Shown: piece by piece, positions 11,647-23,244 of the stretch
Layout: each line of letters opens with the position of its first letter
How positions within the stretch are numbered: position 1 is the first letter of the stretch
Assembly: GCA_963921195.1 (NCBI GenBank)
Contig: OY992539.1
Coordinates: 212,292,035-212,356,034, forward strand
Length of the DNA stretch: 64,000 bases
Direction of reading: 5' to 3'
Origin: Pegoplata infirma
Taxonomy: Eukaryota > Arthropoda > Insecta > Diptera > Anthomyiidae
Translations under genes and position numbers: made by a program
Notes under the pieces: generated by a model
Seen by the model: the letters and a program-made list of their open reading frames with translations, nothing else
What the model was told of the DNA's origin: nothing
Databases searched by the model: none

Positions 11647-12404
11647 GTTTTAAATTTATTTATGTTGGTCATTTTTGCATGACTCAATCGACACGTGTTC
11701 GGAATTTGTCAGATTCCATTGTCAAGACTATTTAGCAAATATAAAAACCCTGTACGACAAGTAGCAAAGGCAATTTAAATGACAAATCGCTTATATTCAA
11801 ACTAAAATATTAACAAAAAAAAAAATTAATCTGGGTTTTATTGTGGAGGGCATCAATACATTCGACAAAGGTAAATTTTATTTTTTTTATGTTTTTAATT
11901 GATTTTGTAACTAACCTTGAAAGTTTTTTCACCCAAAAATTGAAAACAACCTACTTTAATTAAAAAAAAATCTAAAAAAATCCAAACTCCCACACATTTG
12001 TTTTTTTTTTTTAATTTTTTATTTTCGTTTAAACTTCTTTTAATACCTTTAAACAAGAAAAATCAGCACACAACATCAATAATTCCAATGCTGCCAATAA
12101 TAAAACATGTAAATATCCCCACAACCCAAAGGTGGAAAATAACATACATCCAACACCATCATCACCATCACCAAAGTCACGCTAATATGCAACAAAATTA
12201 TAGAGTCCAAACTAATAGAAACACAAAAAACAGAATAAAATAGTCATACATGCTGAATAGAGTGGCCCAAAAACCATATTCTAAAAGGAGTTACATATTG
12301 GACTTGATAACTAATATTAAATCTAAATTTTAGGAAACACAGAAAAATAAATTTTTAATCGAATTTTTGTTATATCAACTTTATGTTCGGTAGCTTCTAC
12401 TATA
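11647..12404. other. AT-rich DNA with CACCAT/ATC microsatellite
   Basis: A CATCATCACCATCACC run sits at about 12155-12175. A mini-me/DINE-like end fragment (TTGTGGAGGGCATC, then ATTCGACAAAGG) lies at about 11842-11875. The small frame at 11998-12243 is microsatellite and AT-rich translation with no domain. No gene recognised. Confidence 0.5.
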
Positions 12405-12692
12405 TACGCAGAGAAGAAACATGATTGCCACAACCATAATTAAAAGCAACATTGTATGATTATTAGCTTTATCATAAAATGATTGTAGCGATGATGTTTT
12501 TTTTTTATCATAGTATGATAAATTATGATGTTTTTTTAATATAGTATGATAAAAAAAGTCATTTTGAGATTGTTGATGATCATAGTATGATTGTCGCAAT
12601 CATATATATAATCAAATGGCTCAACCATACTATGTTGCCTCTCCATTATGGTGTGCTGCAATAATGTTTCAAACATGTTTTTTCTCTGCGTG
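12405..12692. mobile_element. CACGCAGAGAAAAAA-ended MITE, short copy (288 bp)
   Basis: The left end is TACGCAGAGAAGAAACATGA and the right end inverted is CACGCAGAGAAAAAACATG. TA flanks both sides (12403-12404, 12693-12694). The interior repeats ATGATTG and CATAGTATGAT in both orientations, like the 1146-bp relative at 6279-7424. Two overlapping minus-strand frames are shadows of the repeats. Confidence 0.8.
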
Positions 12693-13220
12693 TATTCGGT
12701 TGTGTTAATCAAATTTTGTGGTTGTTTCAAATAAAAGCTATAAATATCTACCGAATTCAGTTGTCACTACCGATATTTAGTTGTGACGACTTATATGCAT
12801 AAACCGATTTTTGTTGCATCAACTAAATTTTAATTGAAAATAAGTAAACTTGATTTCTGTGCTTGGTAAAAATTTACAAACAATTATTTTCTTCAACTAC
12901 TTTTTTCCTAATGTTTCTATTTACATTTTCATTTTGCCTTGAATTTTTTTTTTTTCTGACACCACTCTAATATTCATTTCGTACATTAAACAATAAATTG
13001 CAACACGTTTTTGAAACTAATGCACACAATTGACACCCTCAAGACACACTTTAGATTACATACAATGATGATAATGATGATCAAAAAAGATGATAGAACC
13101 TAGAAATATAAATGAAACATCTATCAGATTTCCCACTATTAACATTTAACCCAAGGAAGATCTTGTTTTGAAAAATTTTCCGTATAGACATTATCAATTT
13201 CTTGCAAAAATAATTTTTTT

Positions 13221-16075
13221 CTCGATATCGATAGAATTTTCTATAGAAAATTTTTTGCTATCCATATCGATAGAATTTTCTATAGAAATTTTTTTGCTAT
13301 CGATAGAATTTTCTATAGAAAATTTTTTGTTATCGATAGCATTTTCTGTAGAAAATTTTTTGCTATCGATAGAATTTTCAATAGAATTTTTTTTTTTATC
13401 GGTAGAATTAGCTATAGAAAATTTTTTGCTATCGATAGAATTTTCTATAGAAAATTTTTTGCTACCGATATCGATAGAATTTTCTATAGAAAATTTTTTG
13501 CTATCGATAGAATTTTCTATAGAAAATTTTTTGCTATCGATATCGATAGAATTTTCTATAGAAAATTTTTTGCTATCGATATCGATAGAATTTTCTATAG
13601 AAAATTTTTTGCTATCGATATCGATAGAATTTTCTATAGAAAATTTTTTGCTATCGATATCGATAGAATTTTCTATAGAAAATTTTTTGCTATCGATATC
13701 GATAGAATTTTCTATAGAAAATTTTTTGCTATCGATATCGATAGAATTTTCTATAGAAAATTTTTTGCTATCGATATCGATAGAATTTTCTATAGAAAAT
13801 TTTTTGCTATCGATATCGATAGAATTTTCTATAGAAAATTTTTTGCTATCGATATCGATAGAATTTTCTATAGAAAATTTTTTGCTATCGATATCGATAG
13901 AATTTTCTATAGAAAATTTTTTGCTATCGATATCGATAGAATTTTCTATAGAAAATTTTTTGCTATCGATATCGATAGAATTTTCTATAGAAAATTTTTT
14001 GCTATCGATATCGATAGAATTTTCTATAGAAAATTTTTTGCTATCGATATCGATAGAATTTTCTATAGAAAATTTTTTGCTATCGATATCGATAGAATTT
14101 TCTATAGAAAATTTTTTGATATCGATATCGATAGAATTTTCAATAGAAAAATTTTTGCTATCGGTATCGATAGAATTTTCTATAGAAAATTTTTTGCTAT
14201 CGATATCTATAGAATTTTCTATAGAAAATTTTTTGCTATCGATATCGATAGAATTTTCTATAGAAAATTTTTTGCTATCGATATCGATAGAATTTTCTAT
14301 AGAAAATTTTTTGCTATCGATAGAATTTTCTATAGAAAATTTTTTGCTATCGATAGAATTTTCTATAGAAAATTTTTTTCTATCGATAGAATTTTCTATA
14401 GAAAATTTTTTTCTATCGATAGAATTTTCTATAGAAAATTTTTTGCTATCGATATCGATAGAATTTTCTATAGAAAATTTTTTGCTATCGATATCGATAG
14501 AATTTTCTATAGAAAATTTTTTGCTATCGATATCAATAGAATTTTCTATAGAAAATTTTTTGCTATCGATATCGATAGAATTTTCTATAGAAAATTTTTT
14601 GCTATCGATATCGATAGAATTTTCTATAGAAAATTTTTTGCTATCGATATCGATAGAATTTTCTATAGAAAATTTTTTGCTATCGATATCGATAGAATTT
14701 TCTATAGAAAATTTTTTGCTATCGATATCGATAGAATTTTCTATAGAAAATTTTTTGCTATCGATATCGATAGAATTTTCTATAGAAAATTTTTTGCTAT
14801 CGATATCGATAGAATTTTCTATAGAAAATTTTTTGCTATCGATATCGATAGAATTTTCTATAGAAAATTTTTTGCTATCGATATCGATAGAATTTTCTAT
14901 AGAAAATTTTTTGCTATCGATATCGATAGAATTTTCTATAGAAAATTTTTTGCTATCGATATCGATAGAATTTTCTATAGAAAATTTTTTGCTATCGATA
15001 TCGATAGAATTTTCTATAGAAAATTTTTTGCTATCGATATCGATAGAATTTTCTATAGAAAATTTTTTGCTATCGATATCGATAGAATTTTCTATAGAAA
15101 ATTTTTTGCTATCGATATCGATAGAATTTTCTATAGAAAATTTTTTGCTATCGATATCGATAGAATTTTCTATAGAAAATTTTTTGCTATCGATATCGAT
15201 AGAATTTTCTATAGAAAATTTTTTGCTATCGATATCGATAGAATTTTCTATAGAAAATTTTTTGCTATCGATATCGATAGAATTTTCTATAGAAAATTTT
15301 TTGCTATCGATATCGATAGAATTTTCTATAGAAAATTTTTTGCTATCGATATCGATAGAATTTTCTTTAGAAAATTTTTTGCTATCGATATCGATAGAAT
15401 TTTCTATAGAAAATTTTTTGCTATCGATATCGATAGAATTTTCTATAGAAAATTTTTTGCTATCGATATTGATAGAATTTTCTATAGAAAATTTTTTGCT
15501 ATCGATATCGATAGAATTTTCTATAGAAAATTTTTTGCTATCGATATCGATAGAATTTTCTATAGAAAATTTTTTGCTATCGATATCGATAGAATTTTCT
15601 ATAGAAAATTTTTTGCTATCGATATCGATAGAATTTTCTATAGAAAATTTTTTGCTATCGATATCGATAGAATTTTCTATAGAAAATTTTTTGCTATCGA
15701 TATCGATAGAATTTTCTATAGAAAATTTTTTGCTATCGATATCGATAGAATTTTCTATAGAAAATTTTTTGCTATCGATATCGATAGAATTTTCTATAGA
15801 AAATTTTTTGCTATCGATATCGATAGAATTTTCTATAGAAAATTTTTTGCTATCGATATCGATAGAATTTTCTATAGAAAATTTTTTGCTATCGATATCG
15901 ATAGAATTTTCTATAGAAAATTTTTTGCTATCGATATCGATAGAATTTTCTATAGAAAATATTTGCTATCGATATCGATAGAATTTTCTATAGAAAATTT
16001 TTTGCTATCGATATCGATAGAATTTTCTATAGAAAATTTTTTGCTATCGATATCGATAGAATTTTCTATAGAAAA
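13221..16075 (+). repeat. 39-bp palindromic satellite, ~73 monomers
   Basis: The monomer consists of two self-complementary blocks: TATCGATATCGATA and AATTTTCTATAGAAAATT, joined by short T/G spacers. The period is 39 bp. A 33-bp variant, lacking one TATCGA, occurs at the left edge and again around 14320-14440. Central monomers are nearly identical, with single-base variants such as at 14120, 14520, 15366 and 15470, implying recent homogenisation. Because 39 and 33 are multiples of three, the array is open for 937 codons (SISIEFSIENFLL repeated), which is a by-product and not a gene. Confidence 0.97.
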
Positions 16076-16505
16076 TTTTATCGATATCGATAACAAAAAA
16101 TTTTCTATAGAAAATTTTATCGATATCGATAACAAAAAATTTTCTATAGAAAACTTTATCGATAACAAAAAATTTTCTAAAGGAAATTTAATCGATATCG
16201 ATAACAAAAAAATTTCTATAGAAAATTTTATCGATATCGAAAACAAAAAATGTTCTATACAAATTTTTATAGATATCGATAACAAAAAATTTTCTGTAGA
16301 AAATTTTCTCGATATCAATAATAAAAAATTTTTGATAAAAAATTTTATCGATAACAAAAAATTTTCGATAGAAAATTTTTTCGATATTGTTATCGATAGA
16401 ATTTTCTAGAGAAAATTTTTTGGTATCGATAGAAATTTCTATTGAAAATTTTTCGTTATCGATATCGATAGAATTTTCTATTTTTACATTTTTGCTATCG
16501 ATATC
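16076..16505 (-). repeat. Inverted, degenerate extension of the 39-bp satellite
   Basis: At about 16075 the monomer polarity switches: the T6-G spacer becomes CAAAAAATTTTCTATAG, the reverse complement of the main array. Roughly ten diverged monomers follow, with a partial return to forward polarity near 16395-16440. Open frames appear on both strands here because the unit is nearly palindromic. Higher divergence than the main array suggests an older edge. Confidence 0.9.
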
Positions 16506-16537
16506 GATAAAAATTTTTTACAAAATCTTTGGGTTAA

Positions 16538-17863
16538 TTTAGTTAGTTTTTCTACCATGATATTTGTTGTGCAAAAGAATCATGTGTAACATGATCCAAT
16601 AGTTGGCATGCAGAAAAAAAAACGTTGTGGTCAAACTTTCAAGCACTTCCAAAAATACAAAATTATCTAAAACTGACACTAATGATATTTGACGATAGGC
16701 TACCATAATAAAATTTTTTTCCTTTAGCCTTCAGGTAAACTGGCTGAATTTCAGGTAAACTGGCCGTATTTCGTGTGTTTTAGTAGTTTATTATAGTCTT
16801 ATAAAATTTACTTATACAGGGCATTTCCCAGGCTTTTATTTTCTGTGTTTTTGATAATAGTGTTTCAAAGAGAATTCCTTTAAGTTTATTTGCATTAAAA
16901 TGCTAATAACATCAGCATGATGTGAAATGTTTAAAGAAAATTTTCAAAACAACAAAGTGCATGTATGTTGCACGTTTTGCGCGTGAAATCAGGCGCCTTT
17001 TCTTTAACATTTTGGATAAGATTTCAAGTTGAATTTGAAAACAATTGTTATGATTAACGGAAAATATACAAAAATCGATTTGAATTTTTTTTTTCGATTT
17101 TGGTGTTTACTAAAAAGGTCAAACACTTGTTATTCTGTAAAAACAAACAGTCTGAAAAAAAATAACAATGTTTATTTTATATTTTACCATAAATTTAAGT
17201 TTAAGGTTTTTTTTTATTTTAGTTTTTTTCCAATGTTAGTGTTCAATATAATTTAAATCATCGCCTGATTGTCTACAAAAAATCTTTCCTGGCTTTTATT
17301 TTTTTCTCTTCTATGTGTTTTAAGAAAAAGTCGTGATATTTAATTTTTTTTTTCTTGGCAAAAGTTTTAGTTGGTTTTTGGAGTTTAAAGTTTTTTTTTT
17401 TGTACATTTTGTTCCACTTTAAAATTTCAACACGTTCATTTTCGTGCTCTACATAATTCATCATTGGTAGACAAAAAAACTATCATCAACATTATTATCG
17501 TCATAAATAGCAAAAAACTAAAGAAAAAATCTTTAAAAATACAATAATAATGATGGTATCAAAATTTAGTTTTCAATTTAAGGTGAATAGTTAGAAAATT
17601 ATTATTGAATGGGAAATATTTTTGATTGTGGGTACTTGTATAAATGCTATCGATAGCACGATTTTCGATAAATTAGAAAATATATAAAAATCCCAGCGAA
17701 AAATTTAAATAATTTTCAATATAAATTGAACTTTTTGGATGCCCAGACAAGAAGAAAGTTTCTGTAACTAAGATATTTTTCCTATGCAGAAAATGTCTCA
17801 GTCACTGACAATGAGATATTTTTCCTGGAAATATATTTCTAGTGAAAATGTCTCAGTCACTAA
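16538..17863. other. AT-rich spacer, 23-bp direct duplication, start of CTCAG-type repeats
   Basis: TTTCAGGTAAACTGGC occurs twice at about 16729-16770. 17760-17860 has two tandem units of AATGTCTCAGTCACT plus TATTTTTCCTGGAA, akin to the CTCAGA arrays further right. Small frames at 17029-17256 and 17273-17464 are AT-rich with no domain. No gene recognised. Confidence 0.5.
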
Positions 17864-18475
17864 CAAGGGAAGTCTCCCTGGTGTCACCCTCCGATCTTCA
17901 TGCAATTTTGATATGTTGTTAAGAATGAAAATTAATTCGACACGTATTTTTTTTTTTAGCGGCCCAAACTAATTTTTAGGGGGGGGGGGGGTCGATTTGT
18001 ATGGGGGGAAATTGACCTTTTTCAGTTTTTTACGATTTACGCCTATTTAAACAAATTTAATATGGACATGTATGGTATCAGATTAAAGGTATTAAAAATA
18101 CCTATCTCGTGGTGCTAACAATGGGCACAAGAAGTTAATATTTTTCGACTTATTAACAAAAATGTCCTAAAATTTTGGTATTTTACTCAATATGACGAAA
18201 AGTTGTGTATGTTTGGACACGTTCTTAGCACACGTAGATAGGTTTTTCAAAGACCTTTCATTTGGTATGTTACATGACTAGGGGTCTTTGCATAGTATAG
18301 GAGATAAACGAAAAAAACAGAAAAATTACCTTGTCTTCCTCCTTTTTACCCCGTAAATATGAATTTAAGCCTCTAAAAAAAATACATGTCCCTTTATTTT
18401 TCTGCTCTAAAAAATAAAAGCAATTCCATAAAGATCCGCGGGTGACACTTGGGAGACTTCTCTTGTAAGACATTT
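17864..18475. mobile_element. CAAGRGAAGTCTCCC-ended palindromic MITE (TAA duplication)
   Basis: The left end is CAAGGGAAGTCTCCCTGG, and the right end inverted is CAAGAGAAGTCTCCCAAG. Both arms continue with TGTCACCC and GATCTTCATG/GATCTTTATG. TAA flanks both sides (17861-17863, 18476-18478). It interrupts a local tandem repeat: joining the flanks restores TCAGTCACTAAGACATTTTT, like the neighbouring unit. The interior has a G-run at 17979-17991. A similar terminus (ACTTCCCTTGTTAGACA) occurs alone near 23713. Confidence 0.8.
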
Positions 18476-19184
18476 TTCCTGGAAGTGAAAAAATTTCAGT
18501 GATAAAAGAAATTTGAACAATTTGATAAAAGGGTTTAAGTTGAAAAAATGCAGAAGAAAAGTTGAATTTCTAAAAATTATAGACATTTCTGGTATTCCCA
18601 TACCGGTTTTAAACACTCCAGTTAGTGTTATCATCAGTAGGATTTTATATGTCGGTTTGTCTTGTTAGAAATTAAGTTTTTTTCTACATTTTTCAACTTA
18701 AACCTTTATAAAAATAACATTCCTTTTTCCTATTCTATTCCCTGTTCTTTTCTGTGTCATTCCATTTTCTTTCATGTAGGTTTCATTATTTTTTTACAAA
18801 AAAAAATTAATAAAGTGAGAGAAAGTTTGCGCAAAAATTTTTAGTAAAACAAAATTTTAGTCCATTTCGTTCTATATTCCATATTCCATTTCACATCAGT
18901 TCGTTTCCTGTTTCATTCCATTTCGTCCCCTGTTTCATTCCATTTCGTTCTCACACGGAACTCATTCCTTTCGGTATATGAACCGATTTGCCTGAAACTT
19001 AAATATATATTAAAGAGACGATTTCAAGTTTGGGGTGTCTCGACTTATCGGCCATATCAGTGTTTAAAAATTTCGTTGTCCCCTTATGAAACGATGTGGA
19101 CCTTCGGGAAAATTTCGATAACTCTCGAACTAACTGGAATATCGTCTAGGGCAAAAATACATGTCGACTTAAATTTAATAAATA

Positions 19185-22100
19185 CACTGTGCTAGTCGCA
19201 AAAATTAACAAGCTGGGCACCCTGCTGATAAACCTAATTTGGGTACGCTGAATCCAATGGTGCTAGCCGTTTTTCGAAGTTAGCGCTCGTATTCGCGATT
19301 TGAAATTGTAAAGCTAAAGTACAACAAAAATAAAATTTTTATGCTTTTGGGATTGTTTTTATATATAAATTTTCTTTTCGCGAAAATTTTTTTTTCCGTG
19401 AAAAAGAAAAAAAAAAATTTTTCAAAATTTTCGTGTCTGCAATGTATCGTGTTCTACACATTTTCATAAATTAATAGCAAAATCAAAAAAATTTGGAAAA
19501 AAAAAATCGCGAAAAAAATATCGCGAAAAAATTTTTTTTTTTACTTAAAGAAAAAAATAAAATTTAATCGCGAATATCGCTAATACATACTCTAACTTTG
19601 AAAAAAACTGTTAATTCAATGAGATTTAGTGAACCAGATGGGTCTGCAATGTATCGTATTCTACACATTTTCATAAATTAATAGCAAAATAAAAAATTTC
19701 GAAAAAAAATTTTGCGAAAAAAAATATCGCGAAAAAAAATTTCCGCGAAAAATTTTTTTTTTTATATTCAATAGAGTTTAAATGATAAAAGTTCAAAAAT
19801 TGTCTAAATAATATAAAAAAATATATTTTTTACTTAAAAATAAAAAAAAATTAATCGCGAATATCGCTAATACATACTATAACTTTGAAAAAACTGTTAA
19901 TTCAATGAGATTTAGTGTACATGAACTATGCTTACCAGATGTGTCTGCAATGTATCGTATTCTACACATTTTCATAAATTAATAGCAAAATCAAAAAAAT
20001 TTGGAAAAAAAAAATTTCGCGAAAAAAATATCGCAAAAAAAAATCTCGCGATTATTTTTTGTATATTCAATAGAGTTTAGATGATAAAAATTCAGAAATT
20101 GTCTAAATAATATAAAAAATATTTTTTTTACTTAAAAATAAAAAAAACAAGTGAGAGTGTTAAATTCGGCTGTGCCGAATCTTTTATACCCTAAAAAATT
20201 TAAAAAAAAAACAAAAAAAAAACAAATTTCAGGGGCGTCTTTTTTTTTTGGTGGGGGGGCCATTTTGGGGGTTTGGTGGGAGTCATTGGGGGACATCTTC
20301 CCCTTGCGATAGATGTTATCAAATGGATTTATTATGATTCATGCAATTATTTAATCCAATTAATCATTATTAAAATACATTTTTTATATCCACGCCCACA
20401 AAAGGGGCGGGTCAAACTTTATTTTTATTTTTTTTTATCCGCTGAGTCCACATACAGGGTTTTGAGCTTTCTCCGACATTAAAATGTTGCATTTTCTTAA
20501 AAAAAGTACAAAAAATCCTGCAAAAAATACTGTTTTTCAGAGGTTGGTTTAGTTCTCCAAGGGGAAACTTTTTCCCCCCTGGTCCGATTTTGCCCATCTC
20601 CGAACTTAACCAGCCTATGAGCATAAGACATATATGTGCCAAATTTTAGGAGTCTAGCACTTTTATTTTGGACTGTATTGTGTCTTCCACAGACGGACGG
20701 ACGGACAGACGGACAGACGGACGGACGGACGGACGGACGGACAGACGGACATCGCTAGAATGTCTTAGAATCGATCACTGATCAATAATATATATACTTT
20801 ATGGGGTCATAGACCGATACTTCGATGCGTTACACACGGAATACCCCATACTATAGTTGGAGGGTATAAAAAATTAATCGCGAATATCGCTAATACATTC
20901 TCTAACTTAAAAAAAACTGTTAATACAATGAGATTTAGTGTACATGAACTATGCTTACCAGATGTGTCTGCAATGTTTCTACATATTTTCATAAACTAAT
21001 AGCAAAACAAAAAAATTTCGAAAAAAAATTTGCGCGAATATTTTTTTTTTTGTATATTCAGTTTAGATGATAAAAATTCAGATATTGTCTAAATAATATA
21101 AAAAAATGTTTTTTTTTACTTAAAAAAAAAAAAAAAATTAATCGCGAATATCGCTAATACATACTCTAACTTTGAAAAAACTGCTAATACAATGAGATTT
21201 AGTGAACTATGCTTACCAGATGTGTCTGAAATGTATCGTATTCTACACATTTTCATAAATTAATAGCAAAATAAAAAAATTCCAAAAAAATAATTAGCGA
21301 AAAAAAATATCGCGAAAAAAAAATTCCGCGAATAATTTTTGTTTTGTATATTCAATAGAGTTTAGATGTTAAAAATTCAGAAATTGTCTAAATAATATAA
21401 AAAATATTTTTTTTACTTAAAAATAAAAAAAAAAAATAATCGCGAATATCGCCAATATATACGATAACTTTGAAAAAACTGTTAATACAATGAGATTTAG
21501 TGCACATGAACTAGGTGTGCCAGATGGATGCCATAATTTTAACTAAAACTAAAATTATTTCGAGATAATAACGATTTATCGTTACCAAAAAATATTTTTC
21601 GCGAAAACAATTCACCGTAATCTGGTTTTAAAAAAATTTCGAAAAAAAATTCGCGAAAAAATATCGCGAAAAAATTTTCAGCGATTATTTTTTTTTTGTA
21701 TATTCAATAGAGTTTAGATGATAAAAATTCAAAAATTGTCTAAATAATATAAAAAATATTTTTTTTACTTAAAAATAAAATAAAAATTTAATCGCGAATA
21801 TCGCTAATACATACGCTAACTGTAAAAAAAACTGTTAATACAATGAGATTTTGTGTACATGAACTAGGTTTACCAAATGGATGTCATAATTTCAACTAAA
21901 ACTAAAAATATTTGTATTGAACCAATTATTTTAAGATAATAACGATTTTTCGTGACCAAAAAATATTTTTCGCGAAAACAATTCACGGTATTTTGGTTTT
22001 TATGCTAGTTTAACAGACTTGAATGGTTTTAAATTTAAAAATTATCGCAAAAGTTTAAAAATATCGTTTTTATTGTACTTGAGCATCAAAATTTTAAATC

Positions 22101-22227
22101 GCGAATATCGCGAATACGAGCGCTTACTTCGAAAAAAGGCTAGCACCATTGAATTCAGCGTACTCGAATTAACTTTACCAGTAGGGTGCCCAGCTTGTTA
22201 AAAAAAGTGTCTAATTCGAGCACAGTA
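19185..22227. mobile_element. CACTG-ended 3-kb element with ~290-bp internal tandem units
   Basis: Inverted arms of over 100 bp are seen: AACAAGCTGGGCACCCTGCT on the left, CCAGTAGGGTGCCCAGCTTG on the right, both continuing through CAATGGTGCTAGCC and GCTCGTATTCGCGAT. The extreme ends read CACTGTGCT and inverted TACTGTGCT, with ATA on both sides (19182-19184, 22228-22230). Between the arms, TTAATCGCGAATATCGCTAA recurs at about 19562, 19852, 20874, 21139, 21438, 21787 and 22095, giving units of roughly 265-350 bp. A mini-me/DINE-like copy is inserted at 20148-20870. No coding capacity. Confidence 0.75.
20148..20870 (-). mobile_element. mini-me/DINE-1-like element, copy C
   Basis: The plus strand starts CAAGTGAGAGTGTTAAATTC with the hairpin TTCGGCTGTGCCGAA, then TTTTATACCC. 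A (GACG)n tract lies at about 20692-20750, followed by ACATCGCTAGAATGTCTTAG, a TATATATA tract, CTTTATGGGGTCATAGACCG and finally GGAGGGTATAAAA. It is the reverse of copies A and B. It splits one 290-bp unit of the host element: joining the flanks restores AAAAATAAAAAATTAATCGC as in sibling units. Confidence 0.8.
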
Positions 22228-22230
22228 ATA

Positions 22231-22472
22231 CCCAGGAACATTTTTTGGAACAAATTGCTATAACAATAGATTCTTGAATATATTCTCCGGTAATCAAAAC
22301 AAAATTTTCATTGTAAAATTATTTTTCAAAAAAACTACTTGCTCTAAAAAACGATTGCTTTTGGGACAATTTCAAACAAAAATCATTGATTCTGAAACGT
22401 GAAGTAGAATCGGTTGCAGGGTAATATGATGCGTTCTGGAACCGATTATTTGGAACGGAAAATTTTGCTGGG
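22231..22472. mobile_element. CCCAG-ended MITE (242 bp, TA duplication)
   Basis: The left end is CCCAGGAACATTTTTTGGAA and the right end inverted is CCCAGCAAAATTTTCCGTTC. TA lies on both sides. It abuts the right end of the 19185-22227 element almost directly. CCCAGCARAA-type ends are shared with 53131-53942. Confidence 0.65.
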
Positions 22473-22594
22473 TATTTTTTCGTATTCATATGGATATCGT
22501 AGATCTATGTCTTCATATAAATACCACCCAAAATTTTCACATTTTCATAACAAAAATATTTAACGAAGCCAAATTTTTACAAGCTTATGCCACT

Positions 22595-23236
22595 CATAGA
22601 TGGGAATTTTTCATTACCATTGAATTTTAATTACCATTGGTTGATATCAATGGTAATGAAAAAAATTTCATTACCATTTAATGGTAATTAAATTTTTTTA
22701 ATTGAAAAAATAATTACTAATGGTAATGAAATGCACCAATTGTTGAAAAACACCAATTATAATTGGTTTCAAAACTATTGGTTTGCACATTTTTGTTTTT
22801 TTGAAAAGATAAAAATTTAAACATCAAAGTATGTTTTTACAAAAAAAATATGAAAATGTTAAAGACAAAAAACAAAACGCAAATAAAAATTTCAAATATT
22901 GTGTTATACAAAGGCAATCAACGTGTGTTTGGTTTATAAAATGTGAAAAACTAAAAATCCATATAACAAAAAACAACGGATATTTCCAAATATTAACGAT
23001 TTTGACAATATTGTGACGACTTTTACTAATGGTAATTATTTTTTTTTAAGTGATGCCATACCAATGGTAATTTTTTTTTTTTTAATTTTCATTAGTAATT
23101 AAATTGATAAGTAATTTAATTGGTACAATTGATACAACCAATGGCAATGAAAAAAATTTCATTACCATTGACATCAATTAAATGGTAATTAAACCATCAA
23201 TTAATTGGTCCCTTTAATTAATTAGTCCCATCTATG
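22595..23236. mobile_element. hAT-type MITE, 642 bp (8-bp duplication ATGCCACT)
   Basis: The left end is CATAGATGGGAATTTTTCAT and the right end inverted is CATAGATGGGACTAATTAAT. An exact 8-bp duplication, ATGCCACT, lies at 22587-22594 and 23237-23244. Eight-base duplications and a CANAGATGGG-like end are characteristic of hAT. The interior repeats ATTACCATTG/CAATGGTAAT in both orientations, especially near 22610-22690 and 23020-23190. No transposase. Confidence 0.85.
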
Positions 23237-23244
23237 ATGCCACT

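Larger units (their letters stand above)
13221..16505. promoter_or_regulatory. Dense TATCGATA (DRE-type) motif cluster
   Basis: Each 39-bp monomer contains two overlapping copies of TATCGATA, the 8-bp DRE bound by DREF in Drosophila; its CGATA part also matches the core recognised by the insulator protein BEAF-32. About 73 monomers give on the order of 140 sites in 3 kb. The motif content is seen directly. Binding in this species is inference, and no adjacent promoter is visible. Confidence 0.35.
13150..16533. mobile_element. TTAA-flanked, piggyBac-like inverted-repeat element filled with satellite
   Basis: The left boundary is TTAA (13146-13149) then CCCAAGGAAGATCTTGT. The right boundary inverted is TTAA (16534-16537) then CCCAAAGATTTTGT. 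A TTAA duplication and inverted repeats starting CCC are the piggyBac hallmarks. The two ends differ by a 3-bp indel and a few substitutions, so the similarity is short (about 14 bp). Almost everything between the ends is the 39-bp satellite and its inverted, degenerate extension. No transposase. The alternative is chance or a different TTAA-targeting family. Confidence 0.6.

Noticed and set aside
13168..15981. 937-codon open reading frame (repeating SISIEFSIENFLL)
   Set aside because: It is entirely the 39-bp satellite; the frame stays open because 39 and 33 are divisible by three, and the nearly palindromic unit opens frames on the other strand too. There is no unique sequence, domain or gene context.
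15950..16409. Overlapping 135- and 148-codon frames on opposite strands
   Set aside because: Both translate the inverted, degenerate part of the same palindromic satellite.
13221..16505. CRISPR array
   Set aside because: The repeats are contiguous without unique spacers, and the DNA is clearly eukaryotic.
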